Positions 31,910-45,654 of a DNA stretch of 64,000 nucleotides are shown here, in pieces; the stretch's first letter is position 1, and each line of letters opens with the position of its first letter. The stretch comes from Aplectana chamaeleonis. Its lineage: Eukaryota; Nematoda; Chromadorea; Rhabditida; Cosmocercidae. The stretch spans positions 62,001 through 126,000 of the forward strand of contig JAPDOI010000949.1 of NCBI GenBank assembly GCA_029168955.1. The letters are read 5' to 3'. The notes below the pieces were generated by a model. That model did not search any database and had not been told where the DNA came from. It was given only the letters and a program-made list of their open reading frames with translations. The position numbers and the translations under genes are program-made.

Positions 31910-32710
31910 CATCCCTACTGGGGTCCTGCATACGTCCCATAATGTCCTTCACAGGTCCCATGATGTCCTGCACACTCCTACTGAGATTCTACACACATTC
32001 TACAACGTCCTGCACACCCCTTCTGGGGTCCTGCACAAGTTCTTTGATGTACTGCACACTCCTACTGAGGTCCTGCACACGTTCCATGATGTCCTACTCA
32101 TCCCTTACTGGGGTCCTGCACACGTTCCATAATGTTCTGCACAGGTCCCATGATTTCCTGTACACTCCTACTGGAGGTCATGCACAATATTCTACAACGT
32201 CCTGCACACCCCTTCTGGGGTCCTGCACAAGTTCTTTGATGTACTGCACACTCCTACTGAGGTCCTGCACACGTTCCATGATGTCCTACTCATCCCTACT
32301 GGGGTCCTGCACACGTTCCATAATGTTCTGCACAGGTCCCATGATTTCCTGTACACTCCTACTGAGGTCATGCACACATTCTACAACGTCCTGCACACCC
32401 CTTCTGGGGTCCTGCACAAGTTCTTTGATGTACTGCACACTCCTACTGAGGTCCTGCACACGTTCCATGATGTCCTACTCATCCCTACTGGGGTCCTGCA
32501 CACGTTCCATAATGTTCTGCACAGGTCCCATGATTTCCTGCACACTCCTTCTGAGGTCCTGCACACATTCTACATCGTCCTGCATACCCCTACTGGGGTC
32601 CTGCACAGGTCCATTGATGTACTGCACACTCCTACTGAGGTCCTGCACACATTCTACAACGTCCTGCGCACCCCTTCTGGGGTCCTGCACAAGTTCTTTG
32701 ATGTACTGCA

Positions 32711-32760
32711 CAACAGACTTGTATACACACCCACTAGGGGGTGTGTATACAAGTCTGTTG
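32711..32760. repeat. Perfect hairpin at the left edge of LINE copy 3
   Basis: Arms of 22 bp at 32711-32732 (CAACAGACTTGTATACACAC then CC) and 32739-32760 (its exact reverse complement), with the 6-nt loop ACTAGG. It sits exactly where satellite monomers stop and LINE-derived sequence begins. Confidence 0.93.
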
Positions 32761-32972
32761 GTACCTGCTCGTTGGTGCCCCTGCTTCTACTGAACCCAGC
32801 AGACGTTTGAGTGTACACAGGGAACGTTCGAGCGATATAGCGTGCACAACTATATCGCGAAAGTATCCCGCACATTGCATAAAGGTGTCGCCGTCCGGCA
32901 CACTAAGGCCTCTGGTCCATAACACCTTAGGATCCGTACCTAGGGAGTCATGGAGTCTTTGGCCACAAGCCA

Positions 32973-34101
32973 CAATTTCGCCACCCTGAACTGTCGATCG
33001 CTGTCGAGTGATATCCAAAAACTGCGTTATCCAGACTTCTGAGCTATTTCCATGCACCGTTTGCTGCTTTGCAGGAAACCCGCCTCGCCGATAGACCCGT
33101 CATCAGCGTCGGAGAGTACACCATCTACTGCGGTAACGCTGACGATAGGAGAGTGGAGGCTGTGCAATAGTTGTAAGTAAGGATTTCAATGGTACGGTCA
33201 AGGAGTTTGGTTCAACGTCGTGCCGGAATGCATTCGTACGACTGCGGGATCACAGAGGATTCAACCTGTGATAGTGAGTGCTCATGCACCCACTGAAACC
33301 GCCGAGGACAATTCGAAGGATGTGTTTTATGAGGAACTCAATACGTTGCTGGCCAGGATACCTTGTCAACATGCTGTTGTCGTGGGAATTGACGCAAATG
33401 CGAAAGTGGGACTTGATCAGGAATCCGAAGTACTCGGTAAATGCTTCTACCCAGTGCAGCAAACATCGGACAATGGCTACCGCCTTGTCGACTTTAGTGA
33501 ACGCAGTGGTCTGATTATTGCATCGACATTCAAGAGGAATCATCGCCGCCATCAGCTTACGTGGCAGGGACCAACCCGGCTATCTCCAGAAGAGCAGCGG
33601 AAGCGGAAGATGACAACTTTGAAACTACAGCTTGACTATGTCCTGACGAGGAATATTCCAGTATCGGACATTCGAAGATCTAGAGCTGTGTGGGATGTCG
33701 CATTCGATTCGGATCACCGTCCTGTTCTGTTGAACTTCACTGCGAGGATTCATAAGAGGAAGCGAGGGGCTCAGCCTCTCCAGAGGATTGACATGACAAG
33801 TCTCAGAGATGAAGAGTGCAGAAGGAATTTCCGACAACGCGTTGCTATTCACATCGGAGTACGGACTAAGAAGAAACTTTGCGACGCGGATTCTTTGTCA
33901 AATGCATCCAGGACGCTTCGAAAGAGGCACTCCCGGTTGTACAGCCTAAGAAGAAGTTCGCCTACGTCTCCAGAAGAAACAACATCTACCTACAACAGAG
34001 TATGTGCTCTCCGAACTGCAGGAAACTTCGTGGAGGAGAAGCGTCTGAGGAGGAAGTTGCGTCGGCAGCTTCAAAGTGACCGCGAACGAGTGGACGTGTA
34101 G
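32973..34101 (+). pseudogene. LINE copy 3: endonuclease
   Basis: Starts near 32973 with FATLNCRSL (the Asn motif) and LQETRLADRPVIS (Glu motif) in broken frames. It then runs in a 293-codon frame at 33220-34101 with VSAHAPTETAED, VVGIDANAKVG (GID in place of GDF), QLDYVLTRN and SDHRPVLLNF (SDH). A basic region follows (EEKRLRRKLRRQLQSDRERV). Frame breaks occur before 33220 and near 34100. Confidence 0.85.
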
Positions 34102-34312
34102 AGCTAAGGAGTTCGAGAAGGCTTGGGAGGAGAAGAATCCGAGGAAAGCCTACACGTTGCTGCGACAAGTATAGCGGGAAGATGAAGAGATGTTCTCCTG
34201 TCTTGAACACTACCAATGGAGTTGCAGTTGGTGATGCGACGCTGCCAATATGGAAGGATTACTTCCAGTTCACTACTGAATCGTCCAGCGCCATCAGTAC
34301 CTGAGCTCCTGC

Positions 34313-35966
34313 ATGTTCAGAGAGCACATTACGACGTCAGTGAGGAATCGCCGACTGGAGTATGAAGTTTTGGATTGTGTCCGGAAAATGAAGAATGGAA
34401 AGGCAGGTGGAGATGACAACATCACTGCTGAAATGCTGAAAGCTCTTCCTCCGTCTGGGATTCGTGAAATGACCAACACCATCCGTGCCATATGGATGAG
34501 CGAAAGGATACCCGATTCGTGGAGACATGCGATCATCGTGCCTCTTCACAAGAAGCTATCCGTCACGGATCCTAAGAACTACAGAGGAATCTCTACTTCG
34601 TGTCATGTACAAGGTTTTAGAACGTATCATTCTCGAGCGACTTATCAAACATCGTGAAGGAACGACCAGAGATGAGCAAGCCGGTTTTCGACCTGGAAGA
34701 TCGACCATCGACCAAGTGTTCGTCGTGAGAAGAGTAATTGAATCGTGGCAGCGGTTTTCGAAGCCATTACAGCTTGCTTTTTTGGACTTTGAAGCCGCGT
34801 TCGACTCTCCTCATCGTGATCGATTGCTCAATGCTCTGCGAGCAGATGGAGTCCCGGAAAAGTATGTTCGGTTAATCGAGGACATGAACAAAGGAACAAC
34901 AGCAGCAGTTCGTACACCTGTCGGATTTACGTCAGCTTTCGAGGTGAAAACAGGAGTAAGGCAAGGAGCCGTTGCAGGACCTTTTCTTTCAACTTCGCCG
35001 TTGATGACATCATGCGTAGAGTTGCAGAACAGTTTCCTGCGGATGTGATCCTAACACCATCAGGGACGCTCCTTGTCGACCTGGAGTACGCCGACGACAT
35101 TGTGTTATTCGCTGAAAACAACGCAAAACTGCAAAGGATTGTGAACCTCGTTTCGAAGTATGCCGCAGCCTATGGACTTTCGTCTTCGTCCCGACAAATG
35201 CAAGCAGATGGGTCTCTCAGAGGCCTTCAACTGGAGTTTGTGTGGACGGACAACGTATCGAACTGGTGGACGATTTCTGTTATTTGGGCTGTTTGCTGAA
35301 GAACGATGGTAGTTATGCAGCGGATATTCGACAACGATGTGCGAAAGCTACGTCTGCATTCAATTCTCTAACCAAGTGTTTGTGGTCTACCACCATCGCG
35401 AAGGAAGTCAAGTTGCGCGTCTACCTATCCGCTATTCGCCCTATCATGATGTACGGATCGGAGACGTGGGCAGCACCGAAAACGCAGATGGAAAGGTTGG
35501 ATTGCACGGAGAGGAAGCTTTTAGGCGTTTGCTTGGATATTTCTGGTCGCGTGTATGCCATAACGAAGACCTTTACAAGGAAATCGACGCAGTACATCAA
35601 CGCTTGACACGAGGGAGGTGCCAGCATCTCCTAACGCCATCTCAAGCAGCAATGGAAAGTCGACTTCGACTGCTCGGGCATATACTAAGAAGAACGCCGG
35701 ATCGTCTCGTACAACACGCTTTAAAAATGCTTCCAAATCCTGTCTGGAAACGGCCACCTGGGCGTAGGCGAAAGTTCTGGACGGATGTGGTTAAAGAGGA
35801 TTTAAAGTCACTCGGCATCGAAAGACAGTTCAGGCGCGATGTTTCGTTTCGCAGGAAATGGAATAGTGACAGCTGGATGGAATGTGTTCAAATTGTGGCT
35901 GAAGACCGTGAAAAATGGACACGGCTGACTACTAGGACGGCACACCTCGGTGAAGATGCGGAATGA
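34313..35966 (+). pseudogene. LINE copy 3: reverse transcriptase and C-terminus
   Basis: Read across frames 34313-34657, 34527-35048, 35012-35299, 35242-35607 and 35337-35966. Motifs in order are KNGKAGGDDNITAEMLKAL, DPKNYRGIS, DEQAGFRPGRSTIDQV, LAFLDFEAAFDSPH (catalytic Asp), GVRQGAVAGPF and EYADDIVLF (catalytic Asp pair at 35087-35098). The tail reads RLRLLGHILRRTPDRLVQ, then KRPPGRRRKFWTDVVKEDLK. At least four frameshifts, near 34600, 35010, 35200 and 35550. Confidence 0.87.
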
Positions 35967-36594
35967 CCGCGTCAGGCGAAAGCCAACCGATTAAGTCAAG
36001 TAAGTCACTGAGGTCCTGCACACGTTCCATGATGTCCTACTCATCCCTACTGGGGTCCTGCACACGTTCCATAATGTTCTGCACAGGTCCCATGATTTCC
36101 TGCACACTCCTGCTGAGGTCCTGCACACATTCTACATCGTCCTGCATACCCCTACTGGGGTCCTGCACAGGTCCATTGATGTACTGCACACTCCTACTGA
36201 GGTCCTGCACACATTCTACAACGTCCTGCACACCCCTTCTGGGGTCCTGCACAAGTTCTTTGACGTACTGCACACTCCTACTGAGGTCCTGCACACGTTC
36301 CATGACGTCCTACTCATCCCTACTGGGGTCCCGCACACGTTCCATAATGTTCTGCACAGGTCCCATGATTTCCTGCACACTCCTACTGAGGTCCTGCACA
36401 CATTCTACATCGTCCTGCATACCCCTACTGGGGTCCTGCACAGGTCCACTGGATGTACTGCACACTCCTACTGGAGGTCCTGCACACATTCTACAACGTC
36501 CTGCACACCCCTTCTGGGGTCCTGCACGTTCTTTGATGTCCTGCACTCCTACTGAGGTCCTGCACACGTTCCATTATGTCCTACTCATCCCTAC

Positions 36595-36766
36595 GAGTGT
36601 GAGTATGCAGCTTCAGGAACCGTTCTGCTCCTAAACAAATCATACGTATCGATCAAAACGTGTTCCAGACAGGTAATTGCAGGTGAACATGTTTTGTCAC
36701 TTCGACAGGCATGTTTTAATTAACGTTAGGAGCCGATCGGTTCCCCGAAGCTCTATACCTCTATTC
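36595..36766 (+). mobile_element. 171-bp TIR element, copy 6
   Basis: 172 bp; left end GAGTGTGAGTATGC; inner left arm damaged (AGCTTCAGGAACCG); right end CTATACCTCTATTC. Confidence 0.87.
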
Positions 36767-37707
36767 CATCCCTACTGGGGTCCTGCATACGTCCCATAAT
36801 GTCCTTCACAGGTCCCATGATGTCCTGCACACTTCTACTGAGATTCTACACACATCTTCTACAACGTCCTGCACACCCCTTCTGGGGTCCTGCACAAGTT
36901 CTTTGATGTACTGCACACTCCTACTGAGGTCCTGCACACGTTCCATGATGTCCTACTCATCCCTACTGGGGTCCTGCACACGTTCCATAATGTTCTGCAC
37001 AGGTCCCATGATTTCCTGCACACTCCTACTGAGGTCATGCACACATTCTACAACGTCCTGCACACCCCTTCTGGGGTCCTGCACAAGTTCTTTGATGTAC
37101 TGCACACCCTACTGAGGTCCTGCAATAACGTTCCATGATGTCCTTACTCATCCCTACTGGGGTCCTGCACACGTTCCATAATGTTCTGCACAGGTCCCAT
37201 GATTTCCTGCACACCTCCTTCTGAGGTCCTGCACACATTCTACATCGTCCTGCATACCCCTACTGGGGTCCTGCACAGGTCCATTGATGTACTGCACACC
37301 TCCTACTGAGGTCCTGCACAATATCTCTACAACGTCCTGCGCACCCCTTCTGGGGTCCTGCACAAGTTCTTTGATGTACTGCACACTCCTACTAAGGTCC
37401 TGCACACGTTCCATGATGTCCTACTCATCCCTACTGGGGTCCTGCACACGTTCCATAATGTTCTGCACAGGTCCCATGATTTCCTGCACACTCCTACTGA
37501 GGTCCTGCACACATTCTACATCGTCCTGCATACCCCTACTGGGGTCCTGCACAGGTCCATTGATGTACTGCACACTCCTACTGAGGTCCTGCACACATTC
37601 TACAACGTCCTGCACACCCCTTCTGGGGTCCTGCACAAGTTCTTTGATGTCCTGCGCACTCCTACTGAGGTCCTGCACACGTTCCATTATGTCCTACTCA
37701 TCCCTAC

Positions 37708-37878
37708 GAGTGCGAGTATGCAGCTTCGGGGAACCGTTCTGCTCCTAAACAAATCATACGTATCGATCAAACGTGTTCAGACAGGTAATTGCAGGTGAAC
37801 ATGTTTTGTCACTTCGACAGGCATGTTTTAATTAACGTTAGGAGCCGATCGGTTCCCCGAAGCTCTATACCTCTATTC
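37708..37878 (+). mobile_element. 171-bp TIR element, copy 7
   Basis: CATCCCTAC on both sides; right end CTATACCTCTATTC. Confidence 0.88.
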
Positions 37879-39746
37879 CATCCCTACTGGGGTCCTGCAT
37901 ACGTCCCATAATGTCCTTCACAGGTCCCATGATGTCCTGCACACTCCTACTGAGATTCTACACACATTCTACAACGTCCTGCACACCCCTTCTGGGGTCC
38001 TGCACAAGTTCTTTGATGTACTGCACACTCCTACTGAGGTCCTGCACACGTTCCATGATGTCCTACTCATCCCTACTGGGGTCCTGCACACGTTCCATAA
38101 TGTTCTGCACAGGTCCCATGATTTCCTGCACACTCCTACTGAGGTCATGCACACATTCTACAACGTCCTGCACACCCCTTCTGGGGTCCTGCACAAGTTC
38201 TTTGATGTACTGCACACTCCTACTGAGGTCCTGCACACGTTCCATGATGTCCTACTCATCCCTACTGGGGTCCTGCACACGTTCCATAATGTTCTGCACA
38301 GGTCCCATGATTTCCTGCACACTCCTTCTGAGGTCCTGCACACATTCTACATCGTCCTGCATACCCCTACTGGGGTCCTGCACAGGTCCATTGATGTACT
38401 GCACACTCCTACTGAGGTCCTGCACACATTCTACAACGTCCTGCGCACCCCTTCTGGGGTCCTGCACAAGTTCTTTGATGTACTGCACACTCCTACTAAG
38501 GTCCTGCACACGTTCCATGATGTCCTACTCATCCCTACTGGGGTCCTGCACACGTTCCATAATGTTCTGCACAGGTCCCATGATTTCCTGCACACTCCTA
38601 CTGAGGTCCTGCACACATTCTACATCGTCCTGCATACCCTACTGGGGTCCTGCACAGGTCCATTGATGTACTGCACACTCCTACTGAGGTCCTGCACACA
38701 TATCTACAACGTCCTGCACACCCCTTCTGGGGTCCTGCACATGTTTCTTTGATGTACTGCACACTCCTACTGGAGGTCCTGCACACGTTCCATGACGTCC
38801 TACTCATCCCTACTGGGGGTCCTGCACACGTTCCATAATGTTCTGCACAGGTCCCATGATTTCCTGCACACTCCTACTGAGGTCATGCACAACATTCTAC
38901 AACGTCCTGCACACCCTTCTGGGGTCCTGCACAAGTTCTTTGATGTACTGCACACTCCTACTGAGGTCCTGCACACGTTCCATGATGTCTACACATCCCT
39001 ACTACTGGGGTCCTGCACACGTTCCATAATGTTCTGCACAGGTCCCATGATTTCCTGCACACTCCTACTGAGGTCCTGCACACATTCTACATCGTCCTGC
39101 ATACCCTACTGGGGTCCTGCACAGGTCCATTGATGTACTGCACACCCTACTGAGGTCCTGCACACATTCTACAACGTCCTGCACACACCCCTTCTGGGGT
39201 CCTGCACACGTTCTTTGATGTACTGCACACTCCTTCTGGAGGTCCTGCACACGTTCCATAATGTCCACTCATCCCTACTGGGGTCCTGCACACGTTCCAT
39301 AATGTTCACTGCACAGGTCCCATGATTTCCTGCACACTACTACTGAGGTCCTGCACACACATTCTACATCGTCCTGCATACCCCTACTGGGGTCCTGCAC
39401 AGGTCCATTGGATGTACTGCACACTCCTACTGAGGTCCTGCACACATTCTGCAACGTCCTGCACAGCCCTTCTGGGGTCCTGCACAAGTTCTTTGATGTA
39501 CTGCACACTCCTACTGAGGTCCTGCACACGTTCCATGATGTCCTACTCATCCCTACTGGGGTCCTGCACACGTTCCATAATGTTCTGCACAGGTCCCATG
39601 ATTTCCTGCACATTCCTACTGAGGTCCTGCACACATTCTACATCGTCCTGCACACCCCTACTGGGGGTCCTGCACAAGTTCTTTGATGTCCTGCGCACTC
39701 CTACTGAGGTCCTGCACACGTTCCATGATGTCCTACTCATCCCTAC

Positions 39747-39915
39747 GAGTGCGAGTATGCAGCTTCGGGGAACCGTTCTGCTCCAAAACAAATCATACGT
39801 ATCGATCGAACGTTCAGACAGTTAATTGCAGGTAAACATGTCTTGCCACTTTGACAGGCATGTTTTAATTAACGTTAGGAGCCGATCGGTTCCCCGAAGC
39901 TCTATACCGCTATTC
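39747..39915 (+). mobile_element. 171-bp TIR element, copy 8
   Basis: 169 bp; internal 2-base loss (GAACGTTCAGACAG); duplication intact. Confidence 0.87.
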
Positions 39916-40938
39916 CATCCCTACTGGGGTCCTGCATACGTCCCATAATGTCCTTCACAGGTCCCATGATGTCCTGCACACTCTTACTGAGATTCTACAC
40001 ACATTCTACAACGTCCTGCACACCCCTTCTGGGGTCCTGCACAAGTTCTTTGATGTACTGCACACTCCTACTGAGGTCCTGCACACGTTCCATGATGTCC
40101 TACTCATCCCTACTGGGGTCCTGCACACGTTCCATAATGTTCTGCACAGGTCCCATGATTTCCTGCACACTCCTACTGAGGTCCTGCACACATTCTACAT
40201 CGTCCTGCATACCCCTACTGGGGTCCTGCACAGGTCCATTGATGTACTGCACACTCCTACTGAGGTCCTGCACACATTCTACAACGTCCTGCTCACCCCT
40301 TCTGGGGTCCTGCACAAGTTCTTTGATGTACTGCACACTCCTACTGAGGTCCTGCACACATTCTACAACGTCCTGCACACCCCTTCTGGGGTCCTGCACA
40401 AGTTCTTTGATGTACTGCACACTCCTACTGAGGTCCTGCACACGTTCCATGATGTCCTACTCATCCCTACTGGGGTCCTGCACACGTTCCATAATGTTCT
40501 GCACAGGTCCCATGATTTCCTGCACACTCCTACTGAGGTTCTGCACACATTCTACAACGTCCTGCACACCCCTACTGGGGTCCTGCACAGGTCCATTGAT
40601 GTACTGCACACTCCTACTGAGGTCCTGCACACATTCTACAACGTCCTGCACAGCCCTTCTGGGGTCCTGCACACAAGTTCTTGATGTACTGCACACTCCT
40701 ACTGAGGTGCTGCACACGATCCATGATGTTCTACCCATCACTACTGGGGTCCTGCACACGTTCAATAATGTCCTGCACAGGTCCCATGATTTCCTGCACA
40801 CATTCCTACTACCGAGTCCCTGCACACATTCTACATCGTCCTGCACACCCCTACTGGGGTCCTGCACAAGTTCTTTGATGTCCTGCGCACTCCTACTGAG
40901 GTCCTGCACACGTTCCATGATGTCCTACTCATCCCTAC

Positions 40939-41109
40939 GAGTGCGAGTATGCAGCTTCGGGGAACCGTTCTGCTCCAAAACAAATCATACGTATCGATCG
41001 AACGTGTTCAGACAGTTAATTGCAGGTAAACATGTCTTGCCACTTTGACAGGCATGTTTTAATTAACGTTAGGAGCCGATCGGTTCCCCGAAGCTCTATA
41101 CCGCTATTC
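40939..41109 (+). mobile_element. 171-bp TIR element, copy 9
   Basis: CATCCCTAC on both sides; TGCTCCAAAACAAATC variant shared with copies 8, 11, 13 and 15. Confidence 0.88.
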
Positions 41110-41664
41110 CATCCCTACTGGGGTCCTGCATACGTCCCATAATGTCCTTCACAGGTCCCATGATGTCCTGTACACTCCTACTGAGATTCTACAGACATTC
41201 TACAACGTCCTGCACACCCCTTCTGGGGTCCTGCACAAGTTCTTTGATGTACTGCACACTCCTACTGAGGTCCTGCACACGTTCCATGATGTCCTACTCA
41301 TCCCTACTGGGGTCCTGCACACGTTCCATAATGTTCTGCACAGGTCCCATGATTTCCTGCACACTCCTACTGAGGTCCTGCACACATTCTACATCGTCCT
41401 GCATACCCCTACTGGGGTCCTGCACAGGTCCATTGATGTACTGCACACTCCTACTGAGGTCCTGCACACATTCTACAACGTCCTGCACACCCCTACTGGG
41501 GTCCTGCACAGGTCCATTGATGTACTGCACACTCCTACTGAGGTCCTGCACACATTCTACAACGTCCTGCACACCCCTTCTGGGGTCCTGCACAAGTTCT
41601 TTGATGTACTGCACACTCCTACTGAGGTCCTGCACACGTTCCATTATGTCCTACTCATCCCTAC

Positions 41665-41835
41665 GAGTGCGAGTATGCAGCTTCGGGGAACCGTTCTGCT
41701 CCTAAACAAATCATACGTATCGATCAAACGTGTTCAGACAGGTAATTGCAGGTGAACATGTTTTGTCACTTCCACAGGCATGTTTTAATTAACGTTAGGA
41801 GCCGATCGGTTCCCCGAAGCTCTATACCTCTATTC
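41665..41835 (+). mobile_element. 171-bp TIR element, copy 10
   Basis: CATCCCTAC on both sides; right end CTATACCTCTATTC; 726 bp (180 + 26 x 21) after copy 9. Confidence 0.88.
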
Positions 41836-43310
41836 CATCCCTACTGGGGTCCTGCACACGTTCCATAATGTTCTGCACAGGTCCCATGATTTCCTGCACA
41901 CTCCTTCTGAGGTCCTGCACACATTCTACATCGTCCTGCATACCCCTACTGGGGTCCTGCACAGGTCCATTGATGTACTGCACACTCCCTACTGGAGGTC
42001 CTGCACACATTCTACAACGTCCTGCGCACCTTCTGGGGTCCTGCACAAGTTCTTTGATGTACTGCACACTCCTACTAAGGTCCTGCACACGTTCCATGAT
42101 GTCCTACTCATCCCTACTGGGGTCCTGCACACGTTCCATAATGTTCTGCACAGGTCCCATGATTTCCTGCACACTCCTTCTGAGGTCCTGCACACATTCT
42201 ACATCGTCCTGCATACCCCTACTGGGGTCCTGCACAGGTCCATTGATGTACTGCACACTCCTACTGAGGTCCTGCACACATTCTACAACGTCCTGCGCAC
42301 CCCTTCTGGGGTCCTGCACAAGTTCTTTGATGTACTGCACACTCCTACTGAGGTCCTGCACACGTTCCATGACGTCCTACTCATCCCTACTGGGGTCCTG
42401 CACACGTTCCATAATGTTCTGCACAGGTCCCATGATTTCCTGCACACTCCTACTGAGGTCATGCACACATTCTACAACGTCCTGCACACCCCTTCTGGGG
42501 TCCTGCACAAGTTCTTGATGTACTGCACACTCCTACTGAGGTCCTGCACACGTTCCATGATGTCCCACTATCCCTACTGGGGTCCTGCACACGTTCCATA
42601 ATGTTCTGCACAGGTCCCATGATTTCCTGCACACCCTACTGGAGGTCCTGCACACATTCTACATCGTCCTGCATACCCCTACTGGGGTCCTGCACAGGTC
42701 CATTGATGTACTGCACACCCTACTGAGGTCCTGCACACATTCTACAACGTCCTGCACACCCCTTCTGGGGTCCTGCACGTTCTTTGATGTACTGCACACT
42801 CCTTCTGAGGTCCTGCACACGTTCCATGATGTCCTACTCATCCCTACTGGGGTCCTGCACACGTTCCATAATGTTCTGCACAGGTCCCATGATTTCCTGC
42901 ACACTACTACTGAGGTCCTGCACACATTCTACATCGTCCTGCATACCCCTACTGGGGTCCTGCACAGGTCCATTGATGTACTGCACACTCCTACTGAGGT
43001 CCTGCACACATTCTACAACGTCCTGCACAGCCCTTCTGGGGTCCTGCACAAGTTCTTTGATGTACTGCACACTCCTACTGAGGTCCTGCACACGTTCCAT
43101 GATGTCCTACTCATCCCTACTGGGGTCCTGCACACGTTCCATAATGTTCTGCACAGGTCCCATGATTTCCTGCACATTCCTACTGAGGTCCTGCACACAT
43201 TCTACATCGTCCTGCACACCCCTACTGGGGTCCTGCACAAGTTCTTTGATGTCCTGCGCACTCCTACTGAGGTCCCTGCACACGTTCCATGATGTCCTAC
43301 TCATCCCTAC

Positions 43311-43482
43311 GAGTGCGAGTATGCAGCTTCGGGGAACCGTTCTGCTCCAAAACAAATCATACGTATCGATCGAACGTGTTCAGACAGTTAATTGCAGGTA
43401 AACATGTCTTGCCACTTTGACAGGCATGTTTTAATTAACGTTAGGAGCCGATCGGTTCCCCTGAAGCTCTATACCGCTATTC
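43311..43482 (+). mobile_element. 171-bp TIR element, copy 11
   Basis: 172 bp with one inserted base in the right arm (TTCCCCTGAAGC). Confidence 0.87.
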
Positions 43483-44017
43483 CATCCCTACTGGGGTCCT
43501 GCATACGTCCCATAATGTCCTTCACAGGTCCCATGATGTCCTGCACACTCTACTGAGATTCTACACAATATTCTACAACGTCCTGCACACCCCTTCTGGG
43601 GTCCTGCACAAGTTCTTTGATGTACTGCACACTCCTACTGAGGTCCTGCACACGTTCCATGATGTCCTACTCATCCCTACTGGGGTCCTGCACAAGTTCT
43701 TTGATGTACTGCACACTCCTACTGGGAGGTCCTGCACACGTTCCATGATGTCCTTACTCATCCCTACTGGGGTCCTACACACGATCCATAATGTTCTGCA
43801 CAGGTCCCATGATGTCCTGCACACTCCTACTGAGGTCCTGCACACATTCTACATTGTCCTGCACACCTACTGGGGTCCTGCACAAGTTCTTTGATGTCCT
43901 GCACACTCCTACTGAGGTCCTGCACACCCCTTACTGGGGTCCTGCACAGGTTCATTGGTGTACTGCACACCTCACTGAGGTCCTGCACACGTTCCATTAT
44001 GTCCTACCTATTCCTAC

Positions 44018-44190
44018 GAGTGCGAGTAAGCAGCTTCGGGGAACCGTTCTGCTCCTAAACAAATCATACGTATCGATCGAACGTGTTCAGACAGGTAATT
44101 TCCAGGTGAACATGTTTTGGTCACTCTGACAGGCATGTTTTAATTAACGATAGGAGCCGATCGGTTCCCCGAAGCTCTATACCGCTATTC
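44018..44190 (+). mobile_element. 171-bp TIR element, copy 12 (GTAAGC subtype)
   Basis: 173 bp. Left end GAGTGCGAGTAAGC, TATTCCTAC as left duplication, AATTTCCAGGTGAAC inside. Confidence 0.87.
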
Positions 44191-45482
44191 CATCCCTACT
44201 GGGGTCCTACACACGTCCCATAATGTCCTGCACTTTCCTACTGAGGTCGTGCACACATTCTACAACGTCCTGCACACCCCCTACTGGGGTCCTGCACAAG
44301 TTCTTTGATGTACTGCACACTCCTACTGCGGTCCTGCACTCGCTCCATGATGTCCTCCTCATCCCTACTGGGGTCCTGCACACGTTCCATAATGTTCTCC
44401 ACAGGTCCCATGATGTCCTGCACACTCCTACTGAGATTGTGCACACATTCCACAACGTCCTGCACACCCCTTCTGGGGTCCTACACAAGTCCTTTGATGT
44501 ACTGCACACTCCTACTGAGGTCCTGCACACGTTCCATGATGTCCTACTCATCCCTACTGGGGTCCTGCACACGTTCCATAATGTTCTGCACAGGTCCCAT
44601 GATTTCCTGCACACTCCTACTGAGGTCATGCACACATTCTACAACGTCCTGCACACCCCTTCTGGGGTCCTGCACAAGTTCTTTGATGTACTGCACACTC
44701 CTACTGAGGTCCTGCACACGTTCCATGATGTCCTACTCATCCCTACTGGGGTCCTGCACACGTTCCATAATGTTCTGCACAGGTCCCATGATTTCCTGCA
44801 CACTCCTACTGAGGTCCTGCACACATTCTACATCGTCCTGCATACCCCTACTGGGGTCCTGCACAGGTCCATTGATGTACTGCACACTCCTACTGAGGTC
44901 CTGCACACATTCTACAACGTCCTGCACACCCCTTCTGGGGTCCTGCACAAGTTCTTTGATGTACTGCACACTCCTTCTGAGGTCCTGCACACGTTCCATG
45001 ATGTCCTACTCATCCCTACTGGGGTCCTGCACACGTTCCATAATGTTCTGCACAGGTCCCATGATTTCCTGCACACTACTACTGAGGTCCTGCACACATT
45101 CTACACCGTCCTGCATACCCCTACTGGGGTCCTGCACAGGTCCATTGATGTACTGCACACTCCTACTGAGGTCCTGCACACATTCTACAACATCCTGCAC
45201 AGCCCTTCTGGGGTCCTGCACAAGTTCTTTGATGTACTGCACACTCCTACTGAGGTCCTGCACACGTTCCATGATGTCCTACTCATCCCTACTGGGGTCC
45301 TGCACACGTTCCATAATGTTCTGCACAGGTCCCATGATTTCCTGCACATTCCTACTGAGGTCCTGCACACATCTCTACATCGTCCTGCACACCCCTACTG
45401 GGGTCCTGCACAAGTTCTTTGATGTCCTGCACACTCCTACTGAGGTCCTGCACACGTTCCATGATGTCCTACTCATCCCTAC

Positions 45483-45654
45483 GAGTGCGAGTATGCAGCT
45501 TCGGGGAACCGTTCTGCTCCAAAACAAATCATACGTATCGACCGAACGTGTTCAGACAGTTAATTGCAGGTAAACATGTTCCTGCCACTTTGACAGGCAT
45601 GTTTTACTTAACGGTAGGAGCCGATCGGTGCCCGGAAGCCCTATGCCGCTATTC
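45483..45654 (+). mobile_element. 171-bp TIR element, copy 13
   Basis: 172 bp with a mutated right arm (GTGCCCGGAAGCCCTATGCC); right duplication CAGCCCTAC. Confidence 0.86.

Larger units (their letters stand above)
29656..32710 (+). repeat. 21-bp satellite array, segment 2
   Basis: Continuation of the 21-bp array between the two LINEs, with 171-bp elements at 29915, 30557, 31010 and 31739. Start-to-start distances of 642 and 453 bp equal 180 + 22 x 21 and 180 + 13 x 21. A 273-bp (13-unit) order is common. A few single-base insertions break register around 31590-31700 and 32105-32190. Confidence 0.95.
32711..35998 (+). mobile_element. Non-LTR retrotransposon of a second family (decayed)
   Basis: About 3.3 kb on the plus strand inside the satellite. 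The order is 5' hairpin, APE-type endonuclease, reverse transcriptase, C-terminal region, and a short AAGTCAAGTAAGT tail at about 35992. The protein is clearly different from LINE copies 1 and 2 (for example MLKALPPSGIREMTN and EYADDIVLFAE) and resembles RTE-type elements known from hookworms; that taxonomic point is from memory, not a search. Several frameshifts make it inactive. Confidence 0.87.
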
